Source of the DNA: Pogostemon cablin
Lineage: Eukaryota > Streptophyta > Magnoliopsida > Lamiales > Lamiaceae
Reading direction: 5' to 3'
Length of the DNA: 64,000 nt
NCBI GenBank assembly: GCA_023678885.1
Contig: JAHCLQ010000858.1
Span: 33,407-97,406 of the forward strand
The position numbers were made by a program, and so were the translations under genes. Each line of letters opens with the position of its first letter. Position 1 is the stretch's first letter. Of the stretch, positions 1 to 15,381 are shown one piece after another. The notes below the pieces were generated by a model. That model saw only the letters and a list, made by a program, of their open reading frames with translations, was not told where the DNA came from and did no database searches.

Positions 1-3000
1 GATGCATATTTACTTCATTTTGATGGATATTTACTTTATTACGATCAACATTTTTTCGTTTCAATGCATATTTACTTTATTTTGATGAATATTTACTTCA
101 TTACGATCAATATTTCCTTTGATTCGATGCATAATTCCGTAATTTCCATGCATATTTCCTTCGTTTCGATGTATATTTACTTCATTTTGATGCATATTTA
201 CTTCATTTCGATACATATTTCCTTCATTACGATTTACATTTCCTTCATTTTGATGCATATTTACTTCATTTTGATGCATATTTACTTCATTACGATCAAT
301 ATTTCCTTCGTTTTGATGCATATTTACTTCATTTTGATGCATATTTACTTCATTTTGATGCATATTTACTTCGTTTTGATGCATATTTCAACTTTTCCTT
401 TGATTCGATGCATTTTTACATCATTTTTATGCATATTTCTTTTATTTCGATGCATATTTACTTCATTTTGATGCACATTTACTTCATTTCGATGCATATT
501 TCATTCATTACGATCAATATTTCCTTCGTTTTGATGCATATTTCTTTCATTTTGATGCATATATACTTCATTACGTTCAATATTTCCTTTTATTCGATGC
601 ATAATTCCATCATTTCCATGCATATTTCCTTCGTTTCGATGTATATTTACTCATTTTGATGCATATTTACTTCATTTCGACACATATTTCCTTCATTACG
701 ATCAACATTTCCTTCATTTTGATGCATATTTCCTTTATTTTGATGCATATTTACTTCATTTCGATCAATATTTCCTTCGTTTTGTTGCATATTTACTTCA
801 TTTTGATGCATATTTACTTCATTATGATCAACATTTTATTCGTTTCGATGTATATTTCCTTCATTTCGATGCATATTTACTTCATTTAGATGCATATTTA
901 CTTCATTTCGATGCATATTTCCTTCATTTTGATACATATTTACTTCACTACGATCAACATTTCCTTCGTTTTTATGCATATTTCCTTCATTTTTATTCAT
1001 ATTTACTTCATTACGATCGACATTTCCTTTGTTTCGATGCATATTTACTTCATTTTAATGCATATTTACCTCATTACGATCAACATTTCCTTCGTTTCAA
1101 TTCATATTTCTTTCGTTTCGATGCATATTTACTTCATTTTGATGCATATTTACTTCGTTACGATCAATATTTCCTTCGTTTCGATGCATATTTACTTCAT
1201 TTTGATGGATATTTACTTTATTACGATCAACATTTCTTTCGTTTCATTGCATACTTACTTCATTTTGATGAATATTTGCTTCATTACGATCAATATTTCC
1301 TTTGATTCGATGCATAATTCCGTCATTTCCATGCATATTTCCTTCGTTTCGATGTATATTTACTTCATTTGATGCATATTTACTTCATTTCGATACATAT
1401 TTCCTTCATTACGATCTACATTTCCTTCATTTTGATGCATATTTCATTCATTATGATGCATATTTACTTCATTACAATCAATATTTCCTTCGTTTTGATG
1501 CATATTTACTTCGTTTTGATGCATATTTCAACTTTTCCTTTGATTCGATGCATTTTTACATCATTTTTATGCATATTTCTTTCATTTCGATGCATATTTA
1601 CTTCATTTTGATGCACATTTACTTCATTTCGATGCATATTTCATTCATTACGATCAATATTTCCTTCGTTTTGATGCATATTTCTTTCATTTTTATGCAT
1701 ATTTACTTCATCACGATCAATATTTCCTTTTTTTCATACATATTTACTTAATTTTGATGCATATTTACTTCATTGCGATCAACATTTTCTTCATTTCGAT
1801 GTATATTTCCTTCAGTTCGATGCATATTTACTTCATTTAGATGCATATTTACTTCGTTTCGATGTATATTTCCTTCATTTTGATGCATATTTACATCATT
1901 ACAATCAACATTTCCTTTGTTTTTATGCATATTTCCTTCATTTTACTGCATATTTACCTCATTACGATCAACATTTCCTTCTTTTCGATGCATATTTAGT
2001 TCATTTTTATACATATTTCATTCATTTTGATGCATATTTACTTCACTACGATCAACATTTTTACTTCATTACGATCAATATTTCCTTTGTTTCTATGCAT
2101 ATTTCCTTAATTTCGACGTATATTTCCTTTGTTTCGATGTATATTTACTGCATTTTGATGTATTTTTACTTCATTTCGATGCATATTTCCTTTATTTTGA
2201 TGCATATTTACTTAATTACGATCAACATTTCCTTCGTTTTTATGTATATTTACTTCGTTTTGTTGGATATTTCTTTCGTTTCGATTGATATTTACTTCAT
2301 TTTGATGCGTATTTACTAAATTACGATCAATATTTCCTTCGTTTCGATGCATATTACTTCATTTTGATGGATATTTATCTCATTACGATCAACATTTCCT
2401 TCCTTTCAATTCATATTTCTTTTGTTTCGATGCATATTTACTTCATTTTGATGCATATTTACTTCGTTATGATCAACTTTTCTTCGTTTCGATGCATATT
2501 TACTTCATTTTTATGCATATTTCCTTCATTTTGATGCGTATTTACTTCATTACTATCAACATTTTTACTTCATTACGATCAACATTTCCTTTGTTTCGAT
2601 GCATATTTCCTTCATTTCGATACATATTTCCTTCATTACGATCAACATTTCCTTCATTTTGATGCATATTTCCTTCATTTTGATCCATATTTACTTCATT
2701 ACGATCAATATTTCCTTCGTTTTGTTGCATATTTACTTCATTTTGATGCATATTTACTTCATTATGATCAACATTTTATTCGTTTCGATGTATATTTCCT
2801 TCATTTCGATGCATATTTACTTCATTTAGATGCATATTTACTTCATTTCGATGCATATTTCCTTCATTTTGATACATATTTACTTCACTACGATCAACAT
2901 TTCCTTCGTTTTTATGCATATTTCCTTCATTTTATTCATATTTACTTCATTACGATCGACATTTCCTTTGTTTCGATGCATATTTACTTCATTTTAATGC

Positions 3001-3779
3001 ATATTTACCTCATTACGATCAACATTTCCTTCGTTTCAATTCATATTTCTTTCGTTTCGATGCATATTTACTTCATTTTGATGCATATTTACTTCGTTAC
3101 GATCAATATATCCTTCGTTTCGATGCATATTTACTTCATTTTTATGCATATTTCCTTCATTTTGATGCATATTTACTTCATTACTATCAACATTTTTATT
3201 TCATTACGATCAACATTTCCTTTGTTTCGATGCATATTTCCTTCATTTCGACGCATATTTCCTTTGTTTCGATTTATATTTACTTCATTTTGATGTATTT
3301 TTACTTCATTTCGATGCATATTTCCTTTACTTTGATGCATATTTACTTCATTACGAACAACATTTCATTCGTTTTTATGCATATTTATTTCGTTTTGATG
3401 CATATTACTATCGTTTCGATTGATATTTACCACATTTTGACGCGTATTTACTAAATTACGATCAAAATTTCCTTCGTTTCGATGCATATTTACTTCATTT
3501 TGATGGATATTTACTTTATTACGATCAACATTTTTTCGTTTCATTGCATATTTACTTTATTTTGATGAATATTTACTTCATTACGATCAATATTCCTTTG
3601 ATTAGATGCATAATTCCTTAATTTCCATGCATATTTCCTTCGTTTCGATGTATATTTACTTCATTTTGATGCATATTTACTTCATTTCGATACATATTTC
3701 CTTCATTACGATCTACATTTCCTTCATTTTGATGCATATTTACTTCATTTTGATGCATATTTACTTCATTACGATCAAT

Positions 3780-3890
3780 ATTTCCTTCGTTTTGATGCAT
3801 ATTTACTTCATTTTGATGCATATTTACTTCATTTTGATGCATATTTACTTCATTTTGATGCATATTTACTTCGTTTTGATGCATATTTCA
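3780..3890. repeat. Locally homogeneous run of standard units
   Basis: Here consecutive units of the GATGCATATTTACTTC-ATTT type follow one another essentially without variation. Module 2 (from 3,481) carries one more such unit than modules 1 and 3 at the equivalent place: the offset from module 1 to module 2 rises from 3,480 to 3,500, which is one 21-bp unit gained minus a one-base deletion near 3,594. This is a direct view of single-unit expansion by slippage or unequal exchange. Confidence 0.8.
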
Positions 3891-6800
3891 ACTTTTCCTT
3901 TGATTCGATGCATTTTTACATCATTTTTATGCATATTTCTTTTATTTCGATGCATATTTACTTCATTTTGATGCACATTTACTTCATTTCGATGCATATT
4001 TCATTCATTACGATCAATATTTCCTTCGTTTTGATGCATATTTCTTTCATTTTGATGCATATATACTTCATTACGTTCAATATTTCCTTTTATTCGATGC
4101 ATAATTCCATCATTTCCATGCATATTTCCTTCGTTTCGATGTATATTTACTCATTTTGATGCATATTTACTTCATTTCGATACATATTCCCTTCATTACG
4201 ATCAACATTTCCTTCATTTTGATGCATATTTCCTTTATTTTGATGCATATTTACTTCATTTCGATCAATATTTCCTTCGTTTTGTTGCATATTTACTTCA
4301 TTTTGATGCATATTTACTTCATTATGATCAACATTTTATTTATTTCGATGTATATTTCCTTCATTTCGATGCATATTTACTTCATTTAGATGCATATTTA
4401 CTTCATTTCGATGCATATTTCCTTCATTTTGATACATATTTACTTCACTACGATCAACATTTCCTTCGTTTTTATGCATATTTCCTTCATTTTTATTCAT
4501 ATTTACTTCATTACGATCGACATTTCCTTTGTTTCGATGCATATTTACTTCATTTTAATGCATATTTACCTCATTACGATCAACATTTCCTTCGTTTCAA
4601 TTCATATTTCTTTCGTTTCGATGCATATTTACTTCATTTTGATGCATATTTACTTCGTTACGATCAATATTTCCTTCGTTTCGATGCATATTTACTTCAT
4701 TTTGATGGATATTTACTTTATTACGATCAACATTTCTTTCTTTTCAATGCATACTTACTTCATTTTGATGAATATTTGCTTCATTACGATCAATATTTCC
4801 TTTGATTCGATGCATAATTCCGTCATTTCCATGCATATTTCCTTCGTTTCGATGTATATTTACTTCATTTGATGCATATTTATTTTATTTCGATACATAT
4901 TTCCTTCATTACGATCTACATTTCCTTCATTTTGATGCATATTTCCTTCATTATGATGCATATTTACTTCATTACGATCAATATTTCCTTCGTTTCGATG
5001 CATATTACTTCATTTTGATGGATATTTATCTCATTACGATTAACATTTCCTTCGTTTCAATTCATATTTCTTTCGTTTCGATGCATATTTACTTCATTTT
5101 GATGCATATTTACTTCGTTATGATCAACTTTTCTTCGTTTCGATGCATATTTACTTCATTTTTATGCATATTTTCTTCATTTTGATGCATATTTACTTCA
5201 TTACTATCAACATTTTTACTTCATTACGATCAATATTTCATTTGTTTTGATGCATATTTCCTTCATTTCGACGCATACTTCCCTTGTTTCGATTTATATT
5301 TACTTCATTTTGATGTATTTTTACTTCATTTCGATGCATATTTCCTTTATTTTGATGCATATTTCCTTCATTACGACCAACATTTCATTCGTTTTTATGC
5401 ATATTTATTTCGTTTTGATGCATATTACTATCGTTTCGATTGAAATTTACTTCATTTTGACGCGTATTTACTAAATTACGATCAAAATTTCCTTCGTTTC
5501 GATGCATATTTACTTCATTTTGATGGATATTTACTTTATTACGATCAACATTTTTTCGTTTCAATGCATATTTACTTTATTTTGATGAATATTTACTTCA
5601 TTACGATCAATATTTCCTTTGATTCGATGCATAATTCCGTAATTTCCATGCATATTTCCTTCGTTTCGATGTATATTTACTTCATTTTGATGCATATTTA
5701 CTTCATTTCGATACATATTTCCTTCATTACGATTTACATTTCCTTCATTTTGATGCATATTTACTTCATTTTGATGCATATTTACTTCATTACGATCAAT
5801 ATTTCCTTCGTTTTGATGCATATTTACTTCATTTTGATGCATATTTACTTCATTTTGATGCATATTTACTTCGTTTTGATGCATATTTCAACTTTTCCTT
5901 TGATTCGATGCATTTTTACATCATTTTTATGCATATTTCTTTCATTTCGATGCATATTTACTTCATTTTGATGCACATTTACTTCATTTCGATGCATATT
6001 TCATTCATTACGATCAATATTTCCTTCGTTTTGATGCATATTTCTTTCATTTTTATGCATATTTACTTCATCACGATCAATATTTCCTTTTTTTTCATAC
6101 ATATTTACTTAATTTTGATGCATATTTACTTCATTACGATCAACATTTTCTTCATTTCGATGTATATTTCCTTCAGTTCGATGCATATTTACTTCATTTA
6201 GATGCATATTTACTTCGTTTCGATGTATATTTCCTTCATTTTGATGCATATTTACATCATTACAATCAACATTTCCTTTGTTTTTATGCATATTTCCTTC
6301 ATTTTACTGCATATTTACCTCATTACGATCAACATTTCCTTCTTTTCGATGCATATTTACTTCACTACGATCAACATTTTTACTTCATTACGATCAATAT
6401 TTCCTTTGTTTCGATGCATATTTCCTTAATTTCGACGTATATTTCCTTTGTTTCGATGTATATTTACTGCATTTTGATGTATTTTTACTTCATTTCGATG
6501 CATATTTCCTTTATTTTGATGCATATTTACTTAATTACGATCAACATTTCCTTCGTTTTTATGCATATTTACTTCGTTTTGTTGGATATTTCTTTCGTTT
6601 CGATTGATATTTACTTCATTTTGATGCGTATTTACTAAATTACGATCAATATTTCATTCGTTTCGATGCATATTACTTCATTTTGATGGATATTTATCTC
6701 ATTACGATCAACATTTCCTTCGTTTCAATTCATATTTCTTTTGTTTCGATGCATATTTACTTCATTTTGATGCATATTTACTTCGTTATGATCAACTTTT

Positions 6801-7968
6801 CTTCGTTTCGATGCATATTTACTTCATTTTTATGCATATTTCCTTCATTTTGATGCATATTTACTTCATTACTATCAACATTTTTACTTCATTACGATCA
6901 ACATTTCCTTTGTTTCGATGCATATTTCCTTCATTTCGATACATATTTCCTTCATTACGATCAACATTTCCTTCATTTTGATGCATATTTCCTTCATTTT
7001 GATCCATATTTACTTCATTACGATCAATATTTCCTTCGTTTTGTTGCATATTTACTTCATTTTGATGCATATTTACTTCATTATGATCAACATTTTATTC
7101 GTTTCGATGTATATTTCCTTCATTTAGATGCATATTTACTTCATTTAGATGCATATTTACTTCATTTCGATGCATATTTCCTTCATTTTGATACATATTT
7201 ACTTCACTACGATCAACATTTCCTTCGTTTTTATGCATATTTCCTTCATTTTTATTCATATTTACTTCATTACGATCGACATTTCCTTTGTTTCGATACA
7301 TATTTACTTCATTTTAATGCATATTTACCTCATTACGATCAACATTTCCTTCATTTCAATTCATATTTCTTTCGTTTCGATGCATATTTACTTCATTTTG
7401 ATGCATATTTACTTCGTTACGATCAATATTTCCTTCGTTTCGATGCATATTTACTTCATTTTTATGCATATTTCCTTCATTTTGATGCATATTTACTTCA
7501 TTACTATCAACATTTTTATTTCATTACGATCAACATTTCCTTTGTTTCGATGCATATTTCCTTCATTTCGACGCATATTTCCTTTGTTTCGATTTATATT
7601 TACTTCATTTTGATGTATTTTTACTTCATTTCGATGCATATTTCCTTTATTTTGATGCATATTTACTTCATTACGACCAACATTTCATTCGTTTTTATGC
7701 ATATTTATTTCGTTTTGATGCATATTACTATCGTTTCGATTGATATTTACTACATTTTGACGCGTATTTACTAAATTACGATCAAAATTTCCTTCGTTTC
7801 GATGCATATTTACTTCATTTTGATGGATATGTACTTTATTACGATCAACATTTCTTTCGTTTCAATGCATACTTACTTCATTTTGATGAATATTTGCTTC
7901 ATTACGATCAATATTTCCTTTGATTCGATGCATAATTTCGTCATTTCCATGCATATTTCCTTCGTTTC

Positions 7969-8092
7969 GATGTATATTTACTTCATTTGATGCATATTTA
8001 CTTCATTTCGATACATATTTCCTTCATTACGATGTATATTTACTTCATTTGATGCATATTTACTTCATTTCGATACATATTTCCTTCATTAC
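7969..8092. repeat. 62-bp (three-unit) perfect tandem duplication
   Basis: Positions 7,969-8,030 and 8,031-8,092 are the same 62 bases: a 20-bp GATGTATATTT unit lacking one T, a standard GATGCATATTT unit, and a GATACATATTT unit ending in AC. Because the block is 62 and not 63 bp it breaks the 21-bp frame. The other modules of domain A have a single copy at this place, so the duplication is local and young. Confidence 0.9.
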
Positions 8093-9135
8093 GATCTACA
8101 TTTCCTTCATTTTGATGCATATTTCCTTCATTTTGATGCATATTTACTTCATTACGATCAATATTTCCTTCGTTTTGATGCATATTTACTTCATTTTGAT
8201 GCATATTTACTTCGTTTTGATGCATATTTCAACTTTTCCTTTGATTCGATGCATTTTTACTTCATTTTTATGCATATTTCTTTCATTTCGATGCATATTT
8301 ACTTCATTTTGATGCACATTTACTTCATTTCGATGCATATTTCATTCATTACGATCAATATTTCCTTAATTTTGATGCATATTTCTTTCATTTTTATGCA
8401 TATTTACTTCATCACGATCAATATTTACTTTTTTTCATACATATTTACTTAATTTTGATGCATATTTACTTCATTACGATCAACATTTTCTTCATTTCGA
8501 TGTATATTTCCTTCAGTTCGATGCATATTTACTTCATTTAGATGCATATTTACTTCATTTCGATGTATATTTCCTTCATTTTGATGCATATTTACATCAT
8601 TACGATCAACATTTCCTTTGTTTTTATGCATATTTCCTTCATTTTACTGCATATTTACCTCATTACGATCAACATTTCTTTCTTTTCGATGCATATTTAG
8701 TTCATTTTTATGCATATTTCCTTCATTTTGATGGATATTTACTTCACTACGATCAACATTTTTACTTCATTACGATCAATATTTCCTTTGTTTCGATGCA
8801 TATTTCCTTAATTTCGACGTATATTTCCTTTGTTTCGATGTATATTTACTGCATTTTGATGTATTTTTACTTCATTTCGATGCATATTTCCTTTATTTGA
8901 TGCATATTTACTTAATTACGATCAACATTTCCTTCGTTTTTATGCATATTTACTTCGTTTTGATGGATATTTCTTTCGTTTCGATTGATATTTACTTCAT
9001 TTTGATGCGTATTTACTAAATTACGATCAATATTTCCTTCGTTTCGATGCATATTACTTCATTTTGATGGATATTTATCTCATTACGATCAACATTTCCT
9101 TCGTTTCAATTCATATTTCTTTCGTTTAGATGCAT

Positions 9136-12100
9136 TACGATCAACATTTCCTTCGATACGATCCATATTTTTTCTTCATTTCGATGCATATTTCCTTTGT
9201 TTCGATGTATATTTACTATATTTTGATGCATATTTGCTTCATTTGATAAATATTTCCTTCGTTTTGATGCAAATTTAATTAATTTTGATGCATATTTACT
9301 TCATCACGATCAATATTTCCTTCATTTCGATGCATATTTACTTTATTTTGATGCATATTTACCTCATTACGATCAACATTTCCTTCATTTCGATTCATAT
9401 TTCTTTCGTTTCGATGCATATTTACTTCATTTTGATGCTCATTTTCTCATTTTGATGCATATTTCTTTCGTTTCGATTGATATTTACTTCATTTTGATGC
9501 ATATTTACTAAATTACGATCCACATTTTCTTTGTTTTGATCCATATTTACTTCATTTGATGGAAATTTACTTCATTACGATCAATATTTTCTTCGTTTTG
9601 ATGCAAATTTACTTCATTTTGATACATATTTACTTCACTACGATCAACATGTCCATCGTTTCGATGCATATTTCCTTCATTTTAATGCATATTTACTTAA
9701 TTACGATCAACATTTCCTTCGATTCGATGCATATTTCCTCAATTTTGATGCATATTTCCTTCGTTTTGATGTATATTTACTTCATTTTGATGCATATTTA
9801 CTTCATTTTGATGCATATTTCCTTCATTTTAATGCATATTTACTTCATTACGATTAACATTTTCTTCGTCTTAACGCATATTTCCTTCATTTTGATGCAT
9901 ATTTACTTCATTTTGATGCATATTTCCTTCGTTTTGATGCATATTTCATTCGTTTTGATGCATATTTACTTCATAACGATCAACATAATTACTTCATTAC
10001 GATCAACATTTCCATCGTTTTAATGTATATGTCCTTCATTTTGATGCATATTTACTTCGCTATGATCAATATTTCTTTCGTTTCGATGCATATTTCCTTC
10101 ATTTTGATGCATATTTACGTCATTACTATCAACATTTCCTTTGATACGATCCATATTTTCTTCATTTCGATGCATATTTCCTTCGTTTCGATGTATATTT
10201 ACAACATTTTGATGCATATTTACTTCATTTGATGCATATTTCCTTTATTTTGATGCATATTTACTTCATTATGATAAATATTTTCTTCGTTTTGATGCTT
10301 TTTTACTTCATTTTGATGCATATTTACTTCATCACGATCAATATTTCCTTCATTTCGATGCATATTTCTTTCGTTTTGATGCATATTACTTAATTTTGAT
10401 GCTCATTTACTCATTTTGATGCATATTTCTTTCGTTTCGATTGATATTTACTTCATTTTGATGCATATTTACTAAATTACGATCTACATTTTCTTCGTTT
10501 TGTTGCATATTTCCTACATTTTGATGGAAATTTACTTAACTACGTTCAATATTTTCTTCGTTTCGATGCATATTTACTTCATTTTGATACATATTTACTT
10601 CACTACGATCAACATGTCCTTCAATTCGATGCATATGTCCTTCATTTAATGCATATTTAATTCATTACTATCAATATTTCCTTCGATTCGATGCATATTT
10701 CCTTAATTTTGATGCATATTTACTTCATTATGATAAATATTTTCTTTGTTTTGATGCATATTTACTTTATTTTGATGCATATTTACTTCATCAATCAATA
10801 TTTCCTTCATTTCGATGCATATTTCTTTCGTTTTGATGCATATTACTTCATTTTGATTCTCATTTTCTCATTTTGATGCATATTTCTTTCGTTTCGATTG
10901 ATATTTACTTCATTTTGATGCATATTTACTAAATTACGATCAACATTTTTCTTCATTTTGATGCATATTTACTACATTTTGATGGAAATTTACTTCATTA
11001 CGATCAATATTTTCTTCGTTTCGATGCAAATTTACTTCATTTTGATACATATTTACTTTACTACGATCAACATGTCCTTCATTTCGATGCATATTTCCTT
11101 CATTTAATGCATATTTAATTCATTACGATCAATATTTCCTTCGATTCGATGCATATTTCCTTAATTTTGATGCATATTTTCTTCATTTGATGTATATTTA
11201 CTTCATTTTGATGTATATTTACTTCATTTCGATGAATATTTCCTTCATTTTGAAGCATTTTTACTTCATTACGATTAACATTTCTTTCGTTTTGATGCAT
11301 ATTTCCTTCATTTTGATGCACATTTCTATCATTTTGATGCATTTTTCCTTCATTTTGACGCATATTTACTTCACTACGATCGACATTTTTACTTCATTAC
11401 GAACAATATTTCCTTCGATTCGATGCATATTTCCTACATTATGATCCATATTTCCTTCGTTTTGATGTATATTTACTTCATTTTGATGCATATTTACTTC
11501 ATTTTGATGCATATTTTCTTCATTTTATGCATATTTACTTCATTACGATCAACATTTCCTTCGTTTTGATGCATATTTCCTTCATTTTGATACATATTTA
11601 CTTAATTTTGATGTATATTTCTTCATTTTGATGCATATTTACTTCATTACGATCGATATTTCTACTTCATTACAATCAATATTTCCTTCGATTCGATGCA
11701 TATTTCCTTCGATTCGATACATATTTCCTTCATTATGATGCATATTTCTTTCGTTTTGATGTATATTTACTTTATTTTGATGCATATTTACTTCATTTCG
11801 ATGCATATTTTCTTCATTATGATGCATATTTACTTCATTATGATCAACATTTCCTTCGTTTTGATGTATATTTCCTTCATTTTGATGCATATTTACTTCA
11901 TTTTGATGCATATTTCCTTCGTTTTGATGCATATTTCCTTCGTTTCGATGCATATTTCCTTCATTTCGATGCATATTTCCTTCGTTTTGATGTATATTTA
12001 CTTCATTTTGATGCATATTTACTTCATTTCGATGCATATTTTCTTCATTTTGTTGCATATTTACTTCATTATGATCAACATTTCCTTCGTTTTGATGCAT

Positions 12101-12177
12101 ATTTCTTTCATTTTGATGTATATTTTCTTCATTACGATTGACATTTTTACTTCATTACGATCAACATTTCCTTCGAT
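9136..12177. repeat. Domain B: diverged, loosely ordered satellite
   Basis: The 21-bp unit continues, but there is no near-identical long repeat within this stretch. A block containing a shortened CTCATTTTCTCATTTTGATGC-type or CTCATTTACTC-type element appears at about 9,434, 10,398 and 10,855, each followed by TTTCGATTGATATTTACTTC and then an ACTAAATTACGATC unit. ACATGTCC landmark units follow at about 9,650, 10,610 and 11,075. Several units are shortened (for example ATTTAATGCATATTTAATTC). This looks like an older or less homogenised part of the array, or a boundary between two differently amplified families (A to the left, C-E to the right). Confidence 0.7.
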
Positions 12178-15100
12178 TTGATGCATATTTCCTTCATTTT
12201 GATGCATAATTACTTCGTTTTGATGTATATTTACTTCATTTTAATGTATATTTCCTTCATTTTGATGCATATTTTCTTCATTTTGATGCATATTTACTTC
12301 ATTACGATCAACATTTCCTTCGTTTTGATGCATATTTCTTTCATTTTGATGCATTTTACTTTATTACAATCAACATTTCCTTCATTTTGATGCATTTTAC
12401 TTCATTTCGATGCATATTTCCTTCATATTGATGCATATTTACTTCATTACGATTAACATTTTCTTTGTTTTAATGCATATTTCCTTCATTTTGATGCATA
12501 TTTACTTCATTTTGATGCATATTTCCTTCGTTTTGATGCATATTCCTTCGTTTTGATGCATATTTCCTTCATTATGATCAACATTTCTTTCATTTCGTTG
12601 CATATTTCCTTCATTTCGTTGCATATTTCCTTCGTTTCGATGTATATTTACTTCATTTTGAGGCATATTTACTTCATTTCGATGCATATTTCCTTCATTT
12701 TGATGCATATTCACTTCATCACGATCAACATTTCCTTCGTTTCAATGCATATTCTTTCGTTTCTATGTATTTTTACTTCATTTTGATGATCATTTTCTCG
12801 TTTCGATGCATAATTACTTCATTTTGATTCAAATTATTATGCATATTTAATTTGTTTCGATGCATATTTCTTTCGTTTCGATTGATATTTACATCATTTT
12901 GATGCATATTTACTAAATTACGATCAACATTTTCTTCGTTTCGATGCATATTTACTTCATTTTGATGGATATTTACTTCATTATGATCAACATTTCCTTC
13001 TTTTCGATGCAAATTTACTTCATTTTGATACATATTTACTTCACTACGATCAACATGTCCTTCGTTTCGATGCATATTTTCTTCATTTTAATGCATATTT
13101 ACTTAATTACGATCAACATTTCCTTCGATTCGATGCATATTTCCTTAATTTTGATGCATATTTCCTTCGTTTTGATGTATATTGACTACATTTTGATGCA
13201 TATTTACTTCATTTCGATGCTTATTTCCTTCATTTTGATGCATATTAACTTCATTATGATTAACATTTTCTTCGTTTTGATGCATATTTACTTCGTTTTG
13301 ATGCATATTACCTTCATTTTTATGCATATTTCCATCATTTTGATGCATATTTACATCATTGCGATCAACATTTTTACTTTACGATCAACATTTCCTTCGA
13401 TTCGATTCATATTTCTTTCATTTTGATGCATATTTCCCTCGTTATGATGTATATTTACTTAATTTTAATGCATATTTACATTATTACGATCAATATTTCC
13501 TTCGTTTCGATTCATATTTCTTTCGTTTCGATGCATATTTACTTCATTTTGATGCATATTTACTTTGTTATGATCAATATTTCCTTCGTTTCGAAGCATA
13601 TTTACATTATTTTGATGCATAATTACTTCATTAAAATCAATATTTCCATTATTTTGATGCATATTTATTTCATTTTGATGGATATTTACTTCACAATGAT
13701 CAACATTTATTTCTTTTCGATGCATATTTCCTTCATTTTGATGTAAATTTACTTCATTACGATCAACATTTCCTTCGATTTGATGCATATTTCCTTCATT
13801 TTGATGCATAATTACTTCGTTTTGATGTATATTTACTTCATTTTGATGTATATTTCATTCATTTTGATGCATATTTTCTTCATTTTGATGCATATTTACT
13901 TCATTACGATCAACATTTCCTTCGTTTTGATGCATATTTCTTTCATTTTGATGCATTTTACTTTATTACAATCAACATTTCCTTCATTTTGATGCATTTT
14001 ACTTCATTTCGATGCATATTTCCTTCATATTGATGCATATTTACTTCATTACGATTAACATTTTCTTTGTTTTAATGCATATTTCCTTCATTTTGATGCA
14101 TATTTACTTCATTTTGATGCATATTTCCTTCGTTTTGATGCATATTCCTTCGTTTTGATGCATATTTCCTTCATTATGATCAACATTTCTTTCATTTCGT
14201 TGCATATTTCCTTCATTTCGTTGCATATTTCCTTCGTTTCGATGTATATTTACTTCATTTTGAGGCATATTTACTTCATTTCGATGCATATTTCCTTCAT
14301 TTTGATGCATATTCACTTCATCACGATCAACATTTCCTTCGTTTCGATGCATATTCTTTCGTTTCTATGTATTTTTACTTCATTTTGATGATCATTTTCT
14401 CGTTTCGATGCATAATTACTTCATTTTGATTCAAATTATTATGCATATTTAATTTGTTTCGATGCATATTTCTTTCGTTTCGATTGATATTTACATCATT
14501 TTGATGCATATTTACTAAATTACGATCAACATTTTCTTCGTTTCGATGCATATTTACTTCATTTTGATGGATATTTACTTCATTATGATCAACATTTCCT
14601 TCGTTTCGATGCAAATTTACTTCATTTTGATACATATTTACTTCACTACGATCAACATGTCCTTCGTTTCGATGCATATTTTCTTCATTTTAATGCATAT
14701 TTACTTAATTACGATCAACATTTCCTTCGATTCGATGCATATTTCCTTAATTTTGATGCATATTTCCTTCGTTTTGATGTATATTGACTTCATTTTGATG
14801 CATATTTACTTCATTTCGATGCTTATTTCCTTCATTTTGATGCATATTAACTTCATTATGATTAACATTTTCTTCGTTTTGATGCATATTTACTTCGTTT
14901 TGATGCATATTACCTTATTTTTGATGCATATTTCCATCATTTTGATGCATATTTACATCATTGCGATCAACATTTTTACATTACGATCAACATTTCCTTC
15001 GATTCGATTCATATTTCTTTCATTTCGATGCATATTTCCCTCGTTATGATGTATATTTACTTAATTTTAATGCATATTTCCATTATTACGATCAACATTT

Positions 15101-15381
15101 CCTTCGTTTCGATTCATATTTCTTTCGTTTCGATGCATATTTACTTCATTTTGATGCATATTTACTTCGTTACGATAAATATTTCCTTCGTTTCGAAGCA
15201 TATTTACATTATTTTGATGCATAATTACTTCATTAAAATCAATATTTCCATTATTTTGATGCATATTTATTTCATTTTGATGGATATTTACTTCAATGAT
15301 CAACATTTATTTCTTTTCGATGCATATTTCCTTCATTTTGATGTAAATTTACTTCATTACGATCAACATTTCCTTCGATAC
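12178..15381. repeat. Domain C: 1,602-bp higher-order repeat, two tandem copies
   Basis: Copy 1 spans about 12,178-13,779 and copy 2 about 13,780-15,381. Corresponding points keep the same 1,602-bp offset throughout (for example 12,502 to 14,104, 12,773 to 14,375 and 13,359 to 14,961), and the inferred translations differ at only a few residues. Each copy holds the GATTCAAATTATT insert unit (12,826 and 14,428) and the ACATGTCC landmark (about 13,050 and 14,652). Both begin right after a CCTTCGATTT stretch. No gene is present. Confidence 0.88.

Larger units (their letters stand above)
1..9135. repeat. Domain A: variable-length higher-order repeats
   Basis: Related modules begin at about 1, 3,481, 5,501 and 7,801. 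Each starts with a standard unit followed by a GATGGATATTTACTTTATT unit, and the later three are preceded by a CTAAATTACGATCAAAATTT block. Module spacing is therefore about 3,480, 2,020 and 2,300 bp, so modules differ by large internal gains or losses. A second landmark (a 20-bp unit with GCATATTACTTC, then a GGATATTTATCTC unit) recurs at about 2,346, 4,997, 6,665 and 9,046. The stretch 61-384 is repeated at 5,561-5,884 with an identical minus-frame translation, and 408-659 at 3,908-4,159 with an identical plus-frame translation. The right limit is a truncated unit near 9,130 after which the module order changes. Confidence 0.85.
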
